A stretch of 49,570 bases of DNA from Acidisoma sp. L85 (lineage in GTDB: Bacteria; Pseudomonadota; Alphaproteobacteria; Acetobacterales; Acetobacteraceae): assembly GCF_009765865.1 (NCBI RefSeq), contig NZ_LMUQ01000052.1:107284-156853 (forward strand). Reading direction: 5' to 3'. Both the position numbers and the translations under genes were made by a program. Below, one piece after another: positions 7,825 through 16,469 of the stretch (positions are counted from its first letter, which is position 1; every line of letters starts with the position of its first letter). The notes below the pieces were generated by a model. That model was not told the DNA's origin and did not search any database. It saw only the letters and a program-made list of their open reading frames with translations.

Positions 7825-9171
7825 ATGGTGAACACCGTGATTGGCGCCGGGCTCGAGGACGATGAAGACGTTTGGAAAGCGTTGGAGTGGTTTGCCATTG
7901 CAAGTGGCAAACCCAGTGTATTCACCGAGCGGCTTTCAAATGCGCAGCAAGCGTATCGGGCAGTGACTGCGGCAGCCGATTCCTTCGGGCAAGATCCAGG
8001 TCTGGAGACGATAAGCCAAGATGTTGTTGGAGCGTTCCTCGCACAAGCAAAATCGCTAATCGATGACCGTCGCTCCTATGACATTGCGCTCGGTTCACGG
8101 ATTGTCCCGTGGGTCAAACAGATTGGCAGGAACGCTCATCTGCTAAGGCAAATCCCTGGCGCAGTCGAGCGCGCGGCCCGTATGTTACGAACGAAAGCAG
8201 TAGCGCCCGATGGTGCGATGTTCGAGTTGCTGATGGCGTCGAACTATGCGGCCAATGGTTTTGACGTTGCGTTCATTCAAGAAGCCAAAGGGCAGGAAAG
8301 AACACCGGACCTGCAATTATCGCTTGCCGAGTTGACTGGAGTGGCGTCAGTGGAATGCAAGCGGCTCGGGCGTGGAAAATACGACATGCAGGAGCAGGCT
8401 ACCCACAGGGAGATATTTCGGAGCGCGGCAGCGTTGATGTACAATTGCAGGCTGTCGGTTCATCTTGATGTGACTTATACAGAAGAGCTCGAGGCGATCC
8501 CAAGCCGTTATCTAGAGGAGCGCCTGATGCGTGTTATCTCGAGCGCGATCATCACACCGAACGGATACCCTTGGAAGGATGATTTCGGGTTCGGCGTTGT
8601 AAAGCGAGCCAACCTGCCGGCGGTGCACCGAGACATACATGACAATGGCAGCCTGTACTTCGGTACAAAGCTTGCGCGGCTTCTGTGTGGGCATTCCGTG
8701 CGCGAGACTGGGTATCACCTGGCGGCTCAGGCCGATCCTGACGAACTAGACCCACGATTCATTCGTTCGATTAGCTATGGCTCAGTCGTCACTTGGCAGT
8801 GTGCCGCACCTACCGCTATTGAGAAGAAGGCCCGGTATGTCAAGACGAAATTAGTTGAAGCCGATCGGCAACTTGAGGCGCACGGCCTTGGAATCGCACA
8901 TCTGGCAATGGATATGGAATCGCAGTGTGAGTCTTCAGATCTTCGAAGGACGAGAAACATTGAGGCCATTCAAGCATTCAAACCTTCCACAGCACTCCTA
9001 GCAGTTTACCTCCATTACCTAGTCCCGAGAATATCCGAGTCCCACTCGTGGACCGTTGATGAGACGATCGACCGTTTTGGCCCGAGGCCAGATCTAGTTC
9101 CCTCTTTGGCTGTCTTTCCGGGTTCAGCGCCCATCGGCAATGACCTGCCCGCGTGGAGACAAGAGACTTAG
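7825..9171 (+). CDS. PD-(D/E)XK nuclease-like protein with large unknown domains
   Basis: A 448-residue protein. Residues ~132-185 have the pattern of a restriction-type nuclease core: MFELLMASNYAANGFDV (Glu), then RTPDLQLSL (catalytic-Asp candidate), then VASVECKRLGRG with the E-x-K pair. The helical N-terminal ~130 residues and the 260-residue C-terminal part are not recognised and could recognise a target. The ATG is one base after the preceding stop. With the upstream DUF4365-like protein it makes a unit with two different nuclease-like folds. The next gene is on the opposite strand, so the transcript probably ends here. Function is inferred from motif and island context. Confidence 0.7.
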   Translation: MVNTVIGAGLEDDEDVWKALEWFAIASGKPSVFTERLSNAQQAYRAVTAAADSFGQDPGLETISQDVVGAFLAQAKSLIDDRRSYDIALGSRIVPWVKQIGRNAHLLRQIPGAVERAARMLRTKAVAPDGAMFELLMASNYAANGFDVAFIQEAKGQERTPDLQLSLAELTGVASVECKRLGRGKYDMQEQATHREIFRSAAALMYNCRLSVHLDVTYTEELEAIPSRYLEERLMRVISSAIITPNGYPWKDDFGFGVVKRANLPAVHRDIHDNGSLYFGTKLARLLCGHSVRETGYHLAAQADPDELDPRFIRSISYGSVVTWQCAAPTAIEKKARYVKTKLVEADRQLEAHGLGIAHLAMDMESQCESSDLRRTRNIEAIQAFKPSTALLAVYLHYLVPRISESHSWTVDETIDRFGPRPDLVPSLAVFPGSAPIGNDLPAWRQET

Positions 9172-9269
9172 GATTCGTTCGTTTTTCGTTCTTTGTCTTT
9201 TACAATTAGAGTTTCTCGAAAGAATCAAATGGAGGAGTGGCACCACATCGCCGCCCGCGTGGAATATAG

Positions 9270-9386
9270 TTACGCATCCACTTGAAGCTCAATAGATAGC
9301 ACCTCCCATTCCGCCAGACCTTCGTCCTCGCCATCCGTGAAGCTTCGCGCGGTGACTGGAGCAGCAAGGTCGGGAAAGTCGCGCAG
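9270..9386 (-). pseudogene. Orphan C-terminal tail of a serine hydrolase
   Basis: This minus-strand frame of 38 residues ends at TAA 9272-9270 and has an in-frame stop just upstream at 9389-9387. Its sequence (FPDLAAPVTARSFTDGED, then EGLAEWEVLSIEL) closely resembles the tail encoded at 12494-12600 (FPNLASPVTVASFTDSVD, then EGVAEWEVLSVAL). The DNA is also recognisably similar over about 100 bases. It is a remnant of a second serine-hydrolase copy; the rest of that gene is not visible. The remaining bases between 9172 and 9689 show nothing else. Confidence 0.75.
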
Positions 9387-9689
9387 TTAGTCGATTACGC
9401 ATTGCCCGGATCGCTAACCCAAGGGCTGCGAGACCGAGATGGGTGGCAAGCGGTCGTTGACGACAACAGTCGGCATGTTTTAGCATTGGGGAGGTGGGTA
9501 CGCGCCCGTTGCTGCCATTCAACGCCAGTCTGCTCAATCCAAAATTAGTTATTGGCGACCGGTTTCGGACGTGCTTGGGAATGACAGGGCCCACAACAAC
9601 TTCGTTGGTCGGCTTCGAGGCGCGATGGCGCACAGCGGACGCTGATTCAGCAATAGTTTCAGTCAGACATGCTTAACCGGCTATAGCGA

Positions 9690-11957
9690 TCATGCTGCGT
9701 CTTGACCACCCCTCGCTACCGGAGATGCAATTTCGGTGGCCGCAAAAACCGCTATGGGCACCGGCTCAGTGCCCATCATCATGTGATAATGTGGCCCATG
9801 CCCGGTCGCTTCGAAAATGCGCCTGAAGACGCCGAGATTGGCGTCCACTGTGGCGGCATCACTGGAGACGTAGAGATCATCATGTGTGCTGTGCGAACCG
9901 TCATTCACCCATGAAAAGAGCGATGCGCAAATCACTTTATCACGGCCCTCAAACTTCTCGATGATCTTGTCCTTGTTCATGTTGCCGAGGATTTTGAAAT
10001 AGTTCTCCAGAATGCGGCGCAGCGTGTTCCGAATGGTGAGGTTGGAACGATTCTGGTTGCGCACCTCGGACCAGAGCAGCTCGTAGGATGTCTTGATCGG
10101 ATTGTGATCGAAGGATTCCAACGTCGAGACATCATCGATCTTCTTTACGATCCAGAATGTCTCGTGCGCGCGGCGCTCTCCCTTCCGGTCGGGGTCGAAC
10201 GACACCTCTTTATGGAAAAAAATGTTGTGGGTGAGCAGGAATACCTGGCGGATCAAGCTGTTTCGTGCGTGGCTCAGCTCGAACACTCGTTTGATCAGGC
10301 TGGAGACGATGAACAGGATATCGCTGTCTAGGCTCGAAACTGGATCGTCGAACACGATGACGCGGTTGCTCGTTATTCCGGATTCCGAAACGCTGCCGCG
10401 GATCAGATGGTAGAAATAAAGGAAGCTGACGAATGTCGTCTCACCCTCGCTCAGGGTCCTGACGGCATTGCTGCCGTCAAGACGGACGATCTCATACAGG
10501 CTCTCCTGGTCGCCCGCGGTGGCGAGCTTGAAGCCGCGAAAGCCGAATGACGCCAGCAGCGCATTGATCTCGGTTACGGTGGGCTGAACGCTCGTGATGC
10601 CCTTCTCGAGATCGCGCAGCGTTTGCCGCGCGATTGCAAGGTCACGACGCTTGGTTGTCAAGCTCATTTCGATGCCGCTGATTGCGGCGTCCACCGACTT
10701 CTTGCTGGCATGATAGGCATCGAGGGTGCTCTTGGCCTCTTCCAGCAGAAACCTCCAGATCTCGGCAGTGAGCATCGTCTTTTGATTGCCGATATCATTG
10801 ACGGCCCGGTTGTGTTCGGTAACAGCTGTGTTCGCAGCCTTGAGAAATTCCCCCACCTCGGCGAATAGGTCGGTGTTGTCTTCCACCGTGATGACAGCGC
10901 TCGGCTCTTTCTGCTTTCGAGCGATATGTTGCCCATTGAGCGCCAGGCGCGCGGTCACACGCTCCACAAGTCCGACTAGTTGATCCACATCAATGTAGCG
11001 TGACCCGTCCTGCAAGATGCTCATGAGCGCTTGGAGGTAGGCTGCGCTCGCCGCCTCATATCCTGCAACGAGACGCGCGATATCCGTGATGTCGCGATCG
11101 TAGGCTTCGTCGAAATAATCGCCGATGCGCTTCGCGAGATCGGCGTCGACATCCTGCTGGCAGAATGGGCACTGCGGCGTGCTTTGTTCGAAATAGCTGA
11201 CGCCTTGCTTGATCCAATCACTGTTGCCGAGGCGGTCGATCAGACCGGCGATATCGAAATCGCCCCGACCGACGACCTTTTTCGTCAGGATTGGCAACGC
11301 CTGCAGGCGGAGCAGCTCGGCACTCTCGGGCACACGAACCGTGTTTTCGCGCGCAAGCCCCTTTTCGAAGATGATGGCGACACGTTTCTTCAAGTCATAG
11401 AGCGGAAGAACCCGAGCCTGATTGGAAGCCCATTCGCTCAGGATTCTGTTGCAGAAGCTCGCCTTAGTGCCGCGTACGCCTGTGAAGGCGGACTGAAAAT
11501 CGGCATCATGGCGGTTTCTCAGCTTCCAACATTCGTTCTCGATATTCTCCCGCAACGTCGACCGCTCCCCGAGCTTGCCGCTCGCACCATCGCCTCCACC
11601 GAGCGAGGATTTGCGTGAGGTGATATCGCGCTCGATATCTAGAACCTCGCTTCGCGCCTGCTCGATCTGATCCTGCACGGTCGCGTCGTGCTCGCCCAGC
11701 GTGAAGATGCCGGGCAAGCTGGACCGGAAATTGCGCTCCACGAAGTCGGCATTATAAATGAGGCACTCGAGAGGCTGTTGATTGGCCCAGTGGATCGCGC
11801 AGGCTGGATGATCTTCGGGGGAGGCGATCACGCGTGAGATGCTGGTCTTTCCTGAGCCGTTCGCGCCGTAGATGAAGTTGATCTTGCGAAGCTGGCCAAG
11901 ACTCTGGCCTTCCGCGCTGTAGCTAGCGCATCCGGCGATTTTTATTCCTTCAATCAA
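9690..11957 (-). CDS. AAA_13-family ATPase, probable defense protein
   Basis: An SMC/RecN-like ATPase of 755 residues from the TTG at 11957 (GAGGGG upstream; IEGIKIAGCASYS is the usual family start). A GTG at 12005 would add 16 residues. Numbered from the GTG: Walker A GANGSGKT at 47-54, a CPFC zinc-hook-like motif near 279 within a coiled-coil region, the ABC signature LSEGE near 518, and Walker B VIVFDDPVSSLD near 549. A LLTHNIFF segment and an FSWVNDGSH element follow. The family includes RloC-like tRNA nucleases and other antiphage ATPases. No anticodon-nuclease motif could be confirmed. It stands alone between two serine-hydrolase copies. Confidence 0.85.
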   Translation of the reverse strand: MIEGIKIAGCASYSAEGQSLGQLRKINFIYGANGSGKTSISRVIASPEDHPACAIHWANQQPLECLIYNADFVERNFRSSLPGIFTLGEHDATVQDQIEQARSEVLDIERDITSRKSSLGGGDGASGKLGERSTLRENIENECWKLRNRHDADFQSAFTGVRGTKASFCNRILSEWASNQARVLPLYDLKKRVAIIFEKGLARENTVRVPESAELLRLQALPILTKKVVGRGDFDIAGLIDRLGNSDWIKQGVSYFEQSTPQCPFCQQDVDADLAKRIGDYFDEAYDRDITDIARLVAGYEAASAAYLQALMSILQDGSRYIDVDQLVGLVERVTARLALNGQHIARKQKEPSAVITVEDNTDLFAEVGEFLKAANTAVTEHNRAVNDIGNQKTMLTAEIWRFLLEEAKSTLDAYHASKKSVDAAISGIEMSLTTKRRDLAIARQTLRDLEKGITSVQPTVTEINALLASFGFRGFKLATAGDQESLYEIVRLDGSNAVRTLSEGETTFVSFLYFYHLIRGSVSESGITSNRVIVFDDPVSSLDSDILFIVSSLIKRVFELSHARNSLIRQVFLLTHNIFFHKEVSFDPDRKGERRAHETFWIVKKIDDVSTLESFDHNPIKTSYELLWSEVRNQNRSNLTIRNTLRRILENYFKILGNMNKDKIIEKFEGRDKVICASLFSWVNDGSHSTHDDLYVSSDAATVDANLGVFRRIFEATGHGPHYHMMMGTEPVPIAVFAATEIASPVARGGQDAA

Positions 11958-12493
11958 CGCAACCCCCTCTTTGCCACCTCCTTGCCTTGGTTGAGTGGCA
12001 GACACACAAAATACCTTCAGCTCCTATCGTTGGGCAAGGCTGGGCGAACGGTCACAGCAGTCTTTCACAGCAGTATGCTGTTTCCAGAGGCGTGCGATGG
12101 TCGATCTGGCGATTGGCACTGATAACGCATTCCGGTCGGCGTGAACCGGCTATTGATCTCGCCGACGTAAAAGCGAGGGCGCCGGAACCCCGGGACACGA
12201 AATTGGCCCGAGAACGGTCGCAGTTGGTCGGAAGGTGCCAGTAAAATCCAGGGCCAGCCATGTCCTCTCTCTCTCTATATTTGGCCCAAGGGCGGTCTGT
12301 CCGCTGTCGGCCCATGTCAAACATAGGCGGCGTTTCGTCCAATCTCGTAGGTGGGTCGAAAGCCGCCTGTCAGTCTGCAAACGAGGAACTTGGTTTGCAG
12401 CCTAACCTGGCCGGGTTCGAATGGCAGGGTGAGGAGTGCGCTTTTGTCCTGAAAATCGAAGCCCGGCAGGCCGGTCGCCTAGCCTGGTAACTA
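11958..12493. other. Non-coding region upstream of the AAA_13 gene
   Basis: About 540 bases without a convincing gene, RNA or repeat. It must contain the promoter of the minus-strand AAA_13 gene, but no clear -35/-10 pair could be chosen. Confidence 0.4.
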
Positions 12494-13389
12494 TTAGACG
12501 CCCACGCGAAGCGCAACGGATAACACTTCCCATTCCGCCACCCCTTCGTCCACGCTATCCGTGAAGCTCGCCACGGTTACCGGAGAAGCAAGGTTGGGAA
12601 AATGATAGACAGCGTTGACGCTATGCGGGCCGCGTCCGAGTGTCCAATGGCGGTGCCAGCCTCACCCATTCGTCCGGACATGACGCCAAGGCCATATGCG
12701 CAGACGGTCCAAGGCCTGCCGGGGATGGCGCCTCCCAGCTCATGCCGTTCCAGCATCTCGTCCAGGGACTCCGAGTTCAGGATCGACCCGGAAAAGAGGG
12801 CGTGGAGCAGCTTGGCCGCGTCCACCGTGGCGCCGATCAAGCACCCGTGGTAGACCCATCCAGGATGATAAAGCCTCAGAGCAGGCCAGAACACATCCGA
12901 CATATCGCTTGGCGTGACCGCGAGACGAACCGAGGAAAGTTCCAACGGCGCTATGACCAACTCCCGCAGAGCCGTCGCGAGCGGAAGGCCCGTCGCTTCC
13001 TCAATTATCTCTCGAACAAAGAGATAGCCGACGTTACTGTATGCCCACCCGGTTCCGGGCACGAAATCAAGCCGATCGCGCCCGACAGCTGCCAGCAAGT
13101 GCTCGCGTGACCATGGCGGGTCACTGTGGGCCACGGCGTCGTGGTAGGCCTTCAATGAGCCGTAGTTCGGCACACCTGCGTGATGTTGCAGAAGCTGCCG
13201 AAGCGTGTAGGGCTTGCCCGGTCGAAGCGCATCTAGCTGGAGGCGTCCGTCATCGACCAAGCGAAGGGTGCACAGGGCCAGCACAGTCTTGGTGAAACTC
13301 CACCACGGGAAGAGGGATGAGACCGATCCCTCGGAACCAACCAAACCATCGGCGGCGATCCACGCGGAATGAAAACTGGGCGTCCTCAT
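12494..13389 (-). pseudogene. Serine hydrolase (beta-lactamase fold) with C-terminal frameshift
   Basis: From ATG 13389 the frame encodes a class C beta-lactamase-like hydrolase. The nucleophile motif is SFTK near residue 25 and the YSN motif lies in WAYSNVGYLF. In the reading frame, GHSD is followed by unrelated sequence and a stop at 12577. Adding one base near 12635 gives GHSGRGPHSVNAVYHFPN and then a tail ending at TAA 12494. That tail matches the orphan copy at 9270-9386. The total length of 896 bases is one short of 299 codons, as expected for a one-base deletion. The product probably lacks the third active-site motif; a sequencing error is the alternative. Confidence 0.8.
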
Positions 13390-13543
13390 GTGAAGATGAT
13401 CGCGTCTAACGCCCGGTAGATCAATGTTCAACGTCCAAGGGAAGTGCTTCGAGCGCAGCGCAGACGAGGTGTGGCCACTTGCGCGAGTGGCGGCTGGGGC
13501 CGAATGGTATCGGCCGTCACCCAGCTTAATAGAAGGCATCCAA

Positions 13544-14404
13544 ATGTCACTAGCTGATCTATTCCAGCGACGCCTCCCGCTCAATCGCAAGGAAGTATAT
13601 TACACTGCGACCGTACTTCCTTGCATTATTTGCGCGGACGACTTTGCGCATTTTCATCGTCTCTGGCCGTTGCTAGGCATCGATGCGCCCCCGACCAGCG
13701 TGGCGCCGCATTCGACGAACATTCAATTCTTGACCGAATATAATTTCAGGGATTCGATCTATTCCGAACTGCATAGGGAACGCTTTTCCGAGGAGCTTTC
13801 AGGCGACACACCCGACATACTGATCCTGGTCGACGGACCTTCGCCTCTAATGGTCAGCATTGAGGCGAAGATGTACGACACGATCAGTGCCGGCAACCTG
13901 ATCGCCCAACTGAGGCGGCAGCGTGAGAGAGTCCTGCAGCCGATTATGAAAGCGTTTCCAGGGATGCGGCTGTTTCAAGTAGCTTTGCTCCCGGCAGGGA
14001 TACCGATCGAGCCGGATGCGCTCGCATCAGTGAAGCTGCTGCACTGGCAGCAAATCCTGGCCGCGTTTGAAGATATCGGGAGCGCGTCATATTTCCTGGG
14101 CGTGCTTCGCCTGGCACTAGAAAGCTACGAGGCTTTGCGAAACGAAAGGTTAATCTTCGGAGCCAACAAGGAGGCATCCATGACGGGTGGCGAGATCCTT
14201 AAGCATCATACCGACGGTACCCTTGAGTTCAGAACTATGGGGCGCTTGGGCGGTATCAGCGGGATACGTTTAGCACATGATCTAGCCACGGGCCGCTGGC
14301 GCGAGCAGCTTTACGAGCTGAGCATACGGGAGGAGGGGCTCACCAACTGGTTTGCCGTCGAAGACTTCGTTTCGCAGGTTCGCATGGTCCGCTCGGACGT
14401 ATGA
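13544..14404 (+). CDS. PD-(D/E)XK nuclease-like protein
   Basis: The ATG at 13544 follows GAAGG and gives 286 residues; the frame stays open upstream to 13424 without a better start. Residues ~80-125 carry a nuclease-like core: EELSGDTPDILILV (P-D), then LMVSIEAKMYDTISAG with E-A-K. The N-terminal segment KEVYYTATVLPCIIC precedes it, and a Glu in the helix before the core would complete the fold. The C-terminal ~100 residues are a separate unrecognised domain (HHTDGTLEFRTMGRLGGISG). It is a single gene in the island, divergent from the broken serine hydrolase. Nuclease activity is inferred from the motif. Confidence 0.65.
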   Translation: MSLADLFQRRLPLNRKEVYYTATVLPCIICADDFAHFHRLWPLLGIDAPPTSVAPHSTNIQFLTEYNFRDSIYSELHRERFSEELSGDTPDILILVDGPSPLMVSIEAKMYDTISAGNLIAQLRRQRERVLQPIMKAFPGMRLFQVALLPAGIPIEPDALASVKLLHWQQILAAFEDIGSASYFLGVLRLALESYEALRNERLIFGANKEASMTGGEILKHHTDGTLEFRTMGRLGGISGIRLAHDLATGRWREQLYELSIREEGLTNWFAVEDFVSQVRMVRSDV

Positions 14405-14921
14405 GGAACGCAGGCCGAACACATTTGACCGTAACTCTGGATATTGCAAACCTGCTCCCGTTAAGAAGGGCGAGGCAATGCGTACAGTTATCACAGCTAG
14501 GGGGGGACTATCCGCGGACGGGTTGTTGGCCACACCCATTGCGAACGAGCCCCTCCCACTGCCTACGCCGTAACCCCGGAGAGCGAGTGATCACCAGTTT
14601 TTAGGACCGTGGATCGAGTTCGAAGCCGCACTTGCCGCCAGTTTCCGGGCGTCCGCGTCCATCCCAGAGAGGGTGAGGGAGAAGAATGAATTGGACATTC
14701 GAGCGTGCGGCAGGTGGCTCGCCACTTGCTTTCCGCTTCGTGACTTTAGCACTCCGAGGCCCGACTGCGGGCAGTTCGCCTCCGCGAGTGTTCGAAGCCG
14801 ATGGCGTTCATCCTGACCATGGGCGTACCACTAATGCAGGATTGCAACAGTCTTAGTTTTGGTGTAGCAATCAACAATTAAGCCAGCGTATATTGATGGC
14901 CAGCGGCCTGTGGGAACTATT
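14405..14921. other. Non-coding region
   Basis: About 515 bases with no supportable gene. Short frames here lack ribosome sites and recognisable content. The last ~100 bases are AT-rich and probably hold the promoter of the HsdR-N-like gene. Confidence 0.4.
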
Positions 14922-16136
14922 ATGTCTCCTGACCTAGAAGATTTTAAGCTGCGCATGCTCGCACATGCAAAACTGGTTGCCAGTCGGGCTCCCAAAGTAG
15001 AGTCCGAGGCAAGCACCAATGCCTCCCTTGTCCAACCGTTCCTGACGACTCTCGGATATGACGTCTCGAATCCCGATGAGGTATCGCCGGAGCATCATGC
15101 CGATTTCTCCGAGAAATATCAAAATAAGGTCGACTATGCGATCCTACATCTAGGAAAGCCGGTCATAGCTATTGAATCGAAGCGCGTTGGCGCTGCAATG
15201 AGGGATGATCGAGGTCAGCTGCGCAGTTACTTTAATGCCTCTCCGACCGTTAAGCTTGGCATTCTGACTGACGGACTAAAATACGAGCTTTACGCGGACT
15301 CAGATAAGCCAAACATGATGGACGAAGTCGCTTTTCTGCGGCTGGATCTCTCGGAAATCGCTAAGTCTGGAACAGTTGATGATATAACGCTGGAGGGAAT
15401 TTCAGCGATCCGCAGCGGGCTGTTTAACCCAGAAGACGTGGGCGCGGAAGCAAAGCGAAAACTGCTGTTTGAATCAATAGTGCAGTTGATTAAGCAATTC
15501 AAAACTAAGCCGTCGGACGACTTCATACGGTTCGTGCTCGATCGCACTGAAATGGGTAGCAAGCTCAGTAAGATTACCCAGAAGATTGTCGACGCTAACC
15601 GAGATATTGTGCAATTGGCGATGGAAGCCTTTGTAGCGCGAGAGGCGCTTGCAAGGCTAGGCTTCGCACCGAAGGACGTTGTTCGTGCTCCCCCTGACCA
15701 TCACGAGCAAGCATCGGGCACAAGCGAACAACTCGCAGTGCCGGTGGCTGACGGTGGAACGCTCGCGCCAACAGAAGGTGAGGTTCGGGCACTCACCTAC
15801 GTTAAGAACAGACTCTACTACCTTGTTCGTAACGATGTACTTTTTGGGGAAATCGACAAGATTGCTTATCGTAAATCGAAGACATCGTTCCGAGTATATT
15901 ATGACAGACCGAATAGCGGATCACTGTTCGACTACCGGGAGCGTAAGGACGGTGAGGCCGTTCTGCAGTTTCCTGGTCTGGCAGTCGAAGATGTTCCCTT
16001 CGGAATCTCTCCGGCCCTAGATGATTTTCTTCTCAGGGCGTTTACCAAACGCGTCGGCGACGCCGGTGTTTCATTTGAGACACAGCCTCTCCTCAGGGCA
16101 ATCAAAGGTGGGCAGTCGGCTGCCGCGGATGCATAG
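14922..16136 (+). CDS. Stand-alone HsdR N-terminal-like nuclease
   Basis: A 404-residue protein from ATG 14922; a GTG at 14910 would add four residues. The first ~160 residues match the type I restriction R-subunit N-terminal family (HSDR_N_2): SEASTNASLVQPFLTTLGYD, then KVDYAILHLGKPVIAIESKR, with D and E-x-K forming the nuclease core. Next comes the TVKLGILTDGLKYELYAD strand pair typical of this family. There is no helicase domain and no hsdM or hsdS beside it, so it is not a type I restriction enzyme. The C-terminal ~130 residues form an unrecognised domain. A stand-alone effector role is inferred. Confidence 0.78.
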   Translation: MSPDLEDFKLRMLAHAKLVASRAPKVESEASTNASLVQPFLTTLGYDVSNPDEVSPEHHADFSEKYQNKVDYAILHLGKPVIAIESKRVGAAMRDDRGQLRSYFNASPTVKLGILTDGLKYELYADSDKPNMMDEVAFLRLDLSEIAKSGTVDDITLEGISAIRSGLFNPEDVGAEAKRKLLFESIVQLIKQFKTKPSDDFIRFVLDRTEMGSKLSKITQKIVDANRDIVQLAMEAFVAREALARLGFAPKDVVRAPPDHHEQASGTSEQLAVPVADGGTLAPTEGEVRALTYVKNRLYYLVRNDVLFGEIDKIAYRKSKTSFRVYYDRPNSGSLFDYRERKDGEAVLQFPGLAVEDVPFGISPALDDFLLRAFTKRVGDAGVSFETQPLLRAIKGGQSAAADA

Positions 16137-16381
16137 TTAGATCGTTGGATCTACATAGAAGCCTTTCCTGGCGCGAGACCAGTAGCGAACCGAAGCAGCA
16201 ACCGGGCTAGTTGAAGGGATATGTGAGCGACGGCGCTGCGCCCCCCTGTCCACATCTTCGCGTCCCGGCAACCTCCAGTTCAAGGAAGGGCCATATCGAG
16301 CGTGCGATCAAGCCTGCGCTCGGGGCGCTAAGCCAATAAGGGCAGACCCAGATGTTCTGAGAGGCTGCGGCTCCCGGTGTC

Positions 16382-16408
16382 GTTCATTGTGCAAATTGCA
16401 CAATGAAC
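16382..16408. repeat. Perfect 27-bp palindrome between convergent genes
   Basis: GTTCATTGTGCAA and its exact reverse complement flank a single central A. It lies in the 333-base gap between the convergent ends of the HsdR-N-like and Hhe-like genes; the rest of the gap shows nothing. No T tract follows on either strand, so a standard terminator is unlikely. A dyad binding site or recombination site is possible. Confidence 0.7.
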
Positions 16409-16469
16409 AATTGGCCCTTGCGTCGAGTTTATGGCCGCATACCGTCGCGGCGAGCTGCTTCACCTGAAA

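Noticed and set aside
9690-11957. Naming the AAA_13 protein RloC or PrrC
   Set aside because: Walker motifs and a CPFC motif are shared by many AAA_13 proteins, and the anticodon-nuclease residues could not be identified.
12405-12430. GGTTCGAAT resembling a tRNA T-loop
   Set aside because: The flanking bases do not form a T stem and no acceptor or anticodon arm can be drawn.
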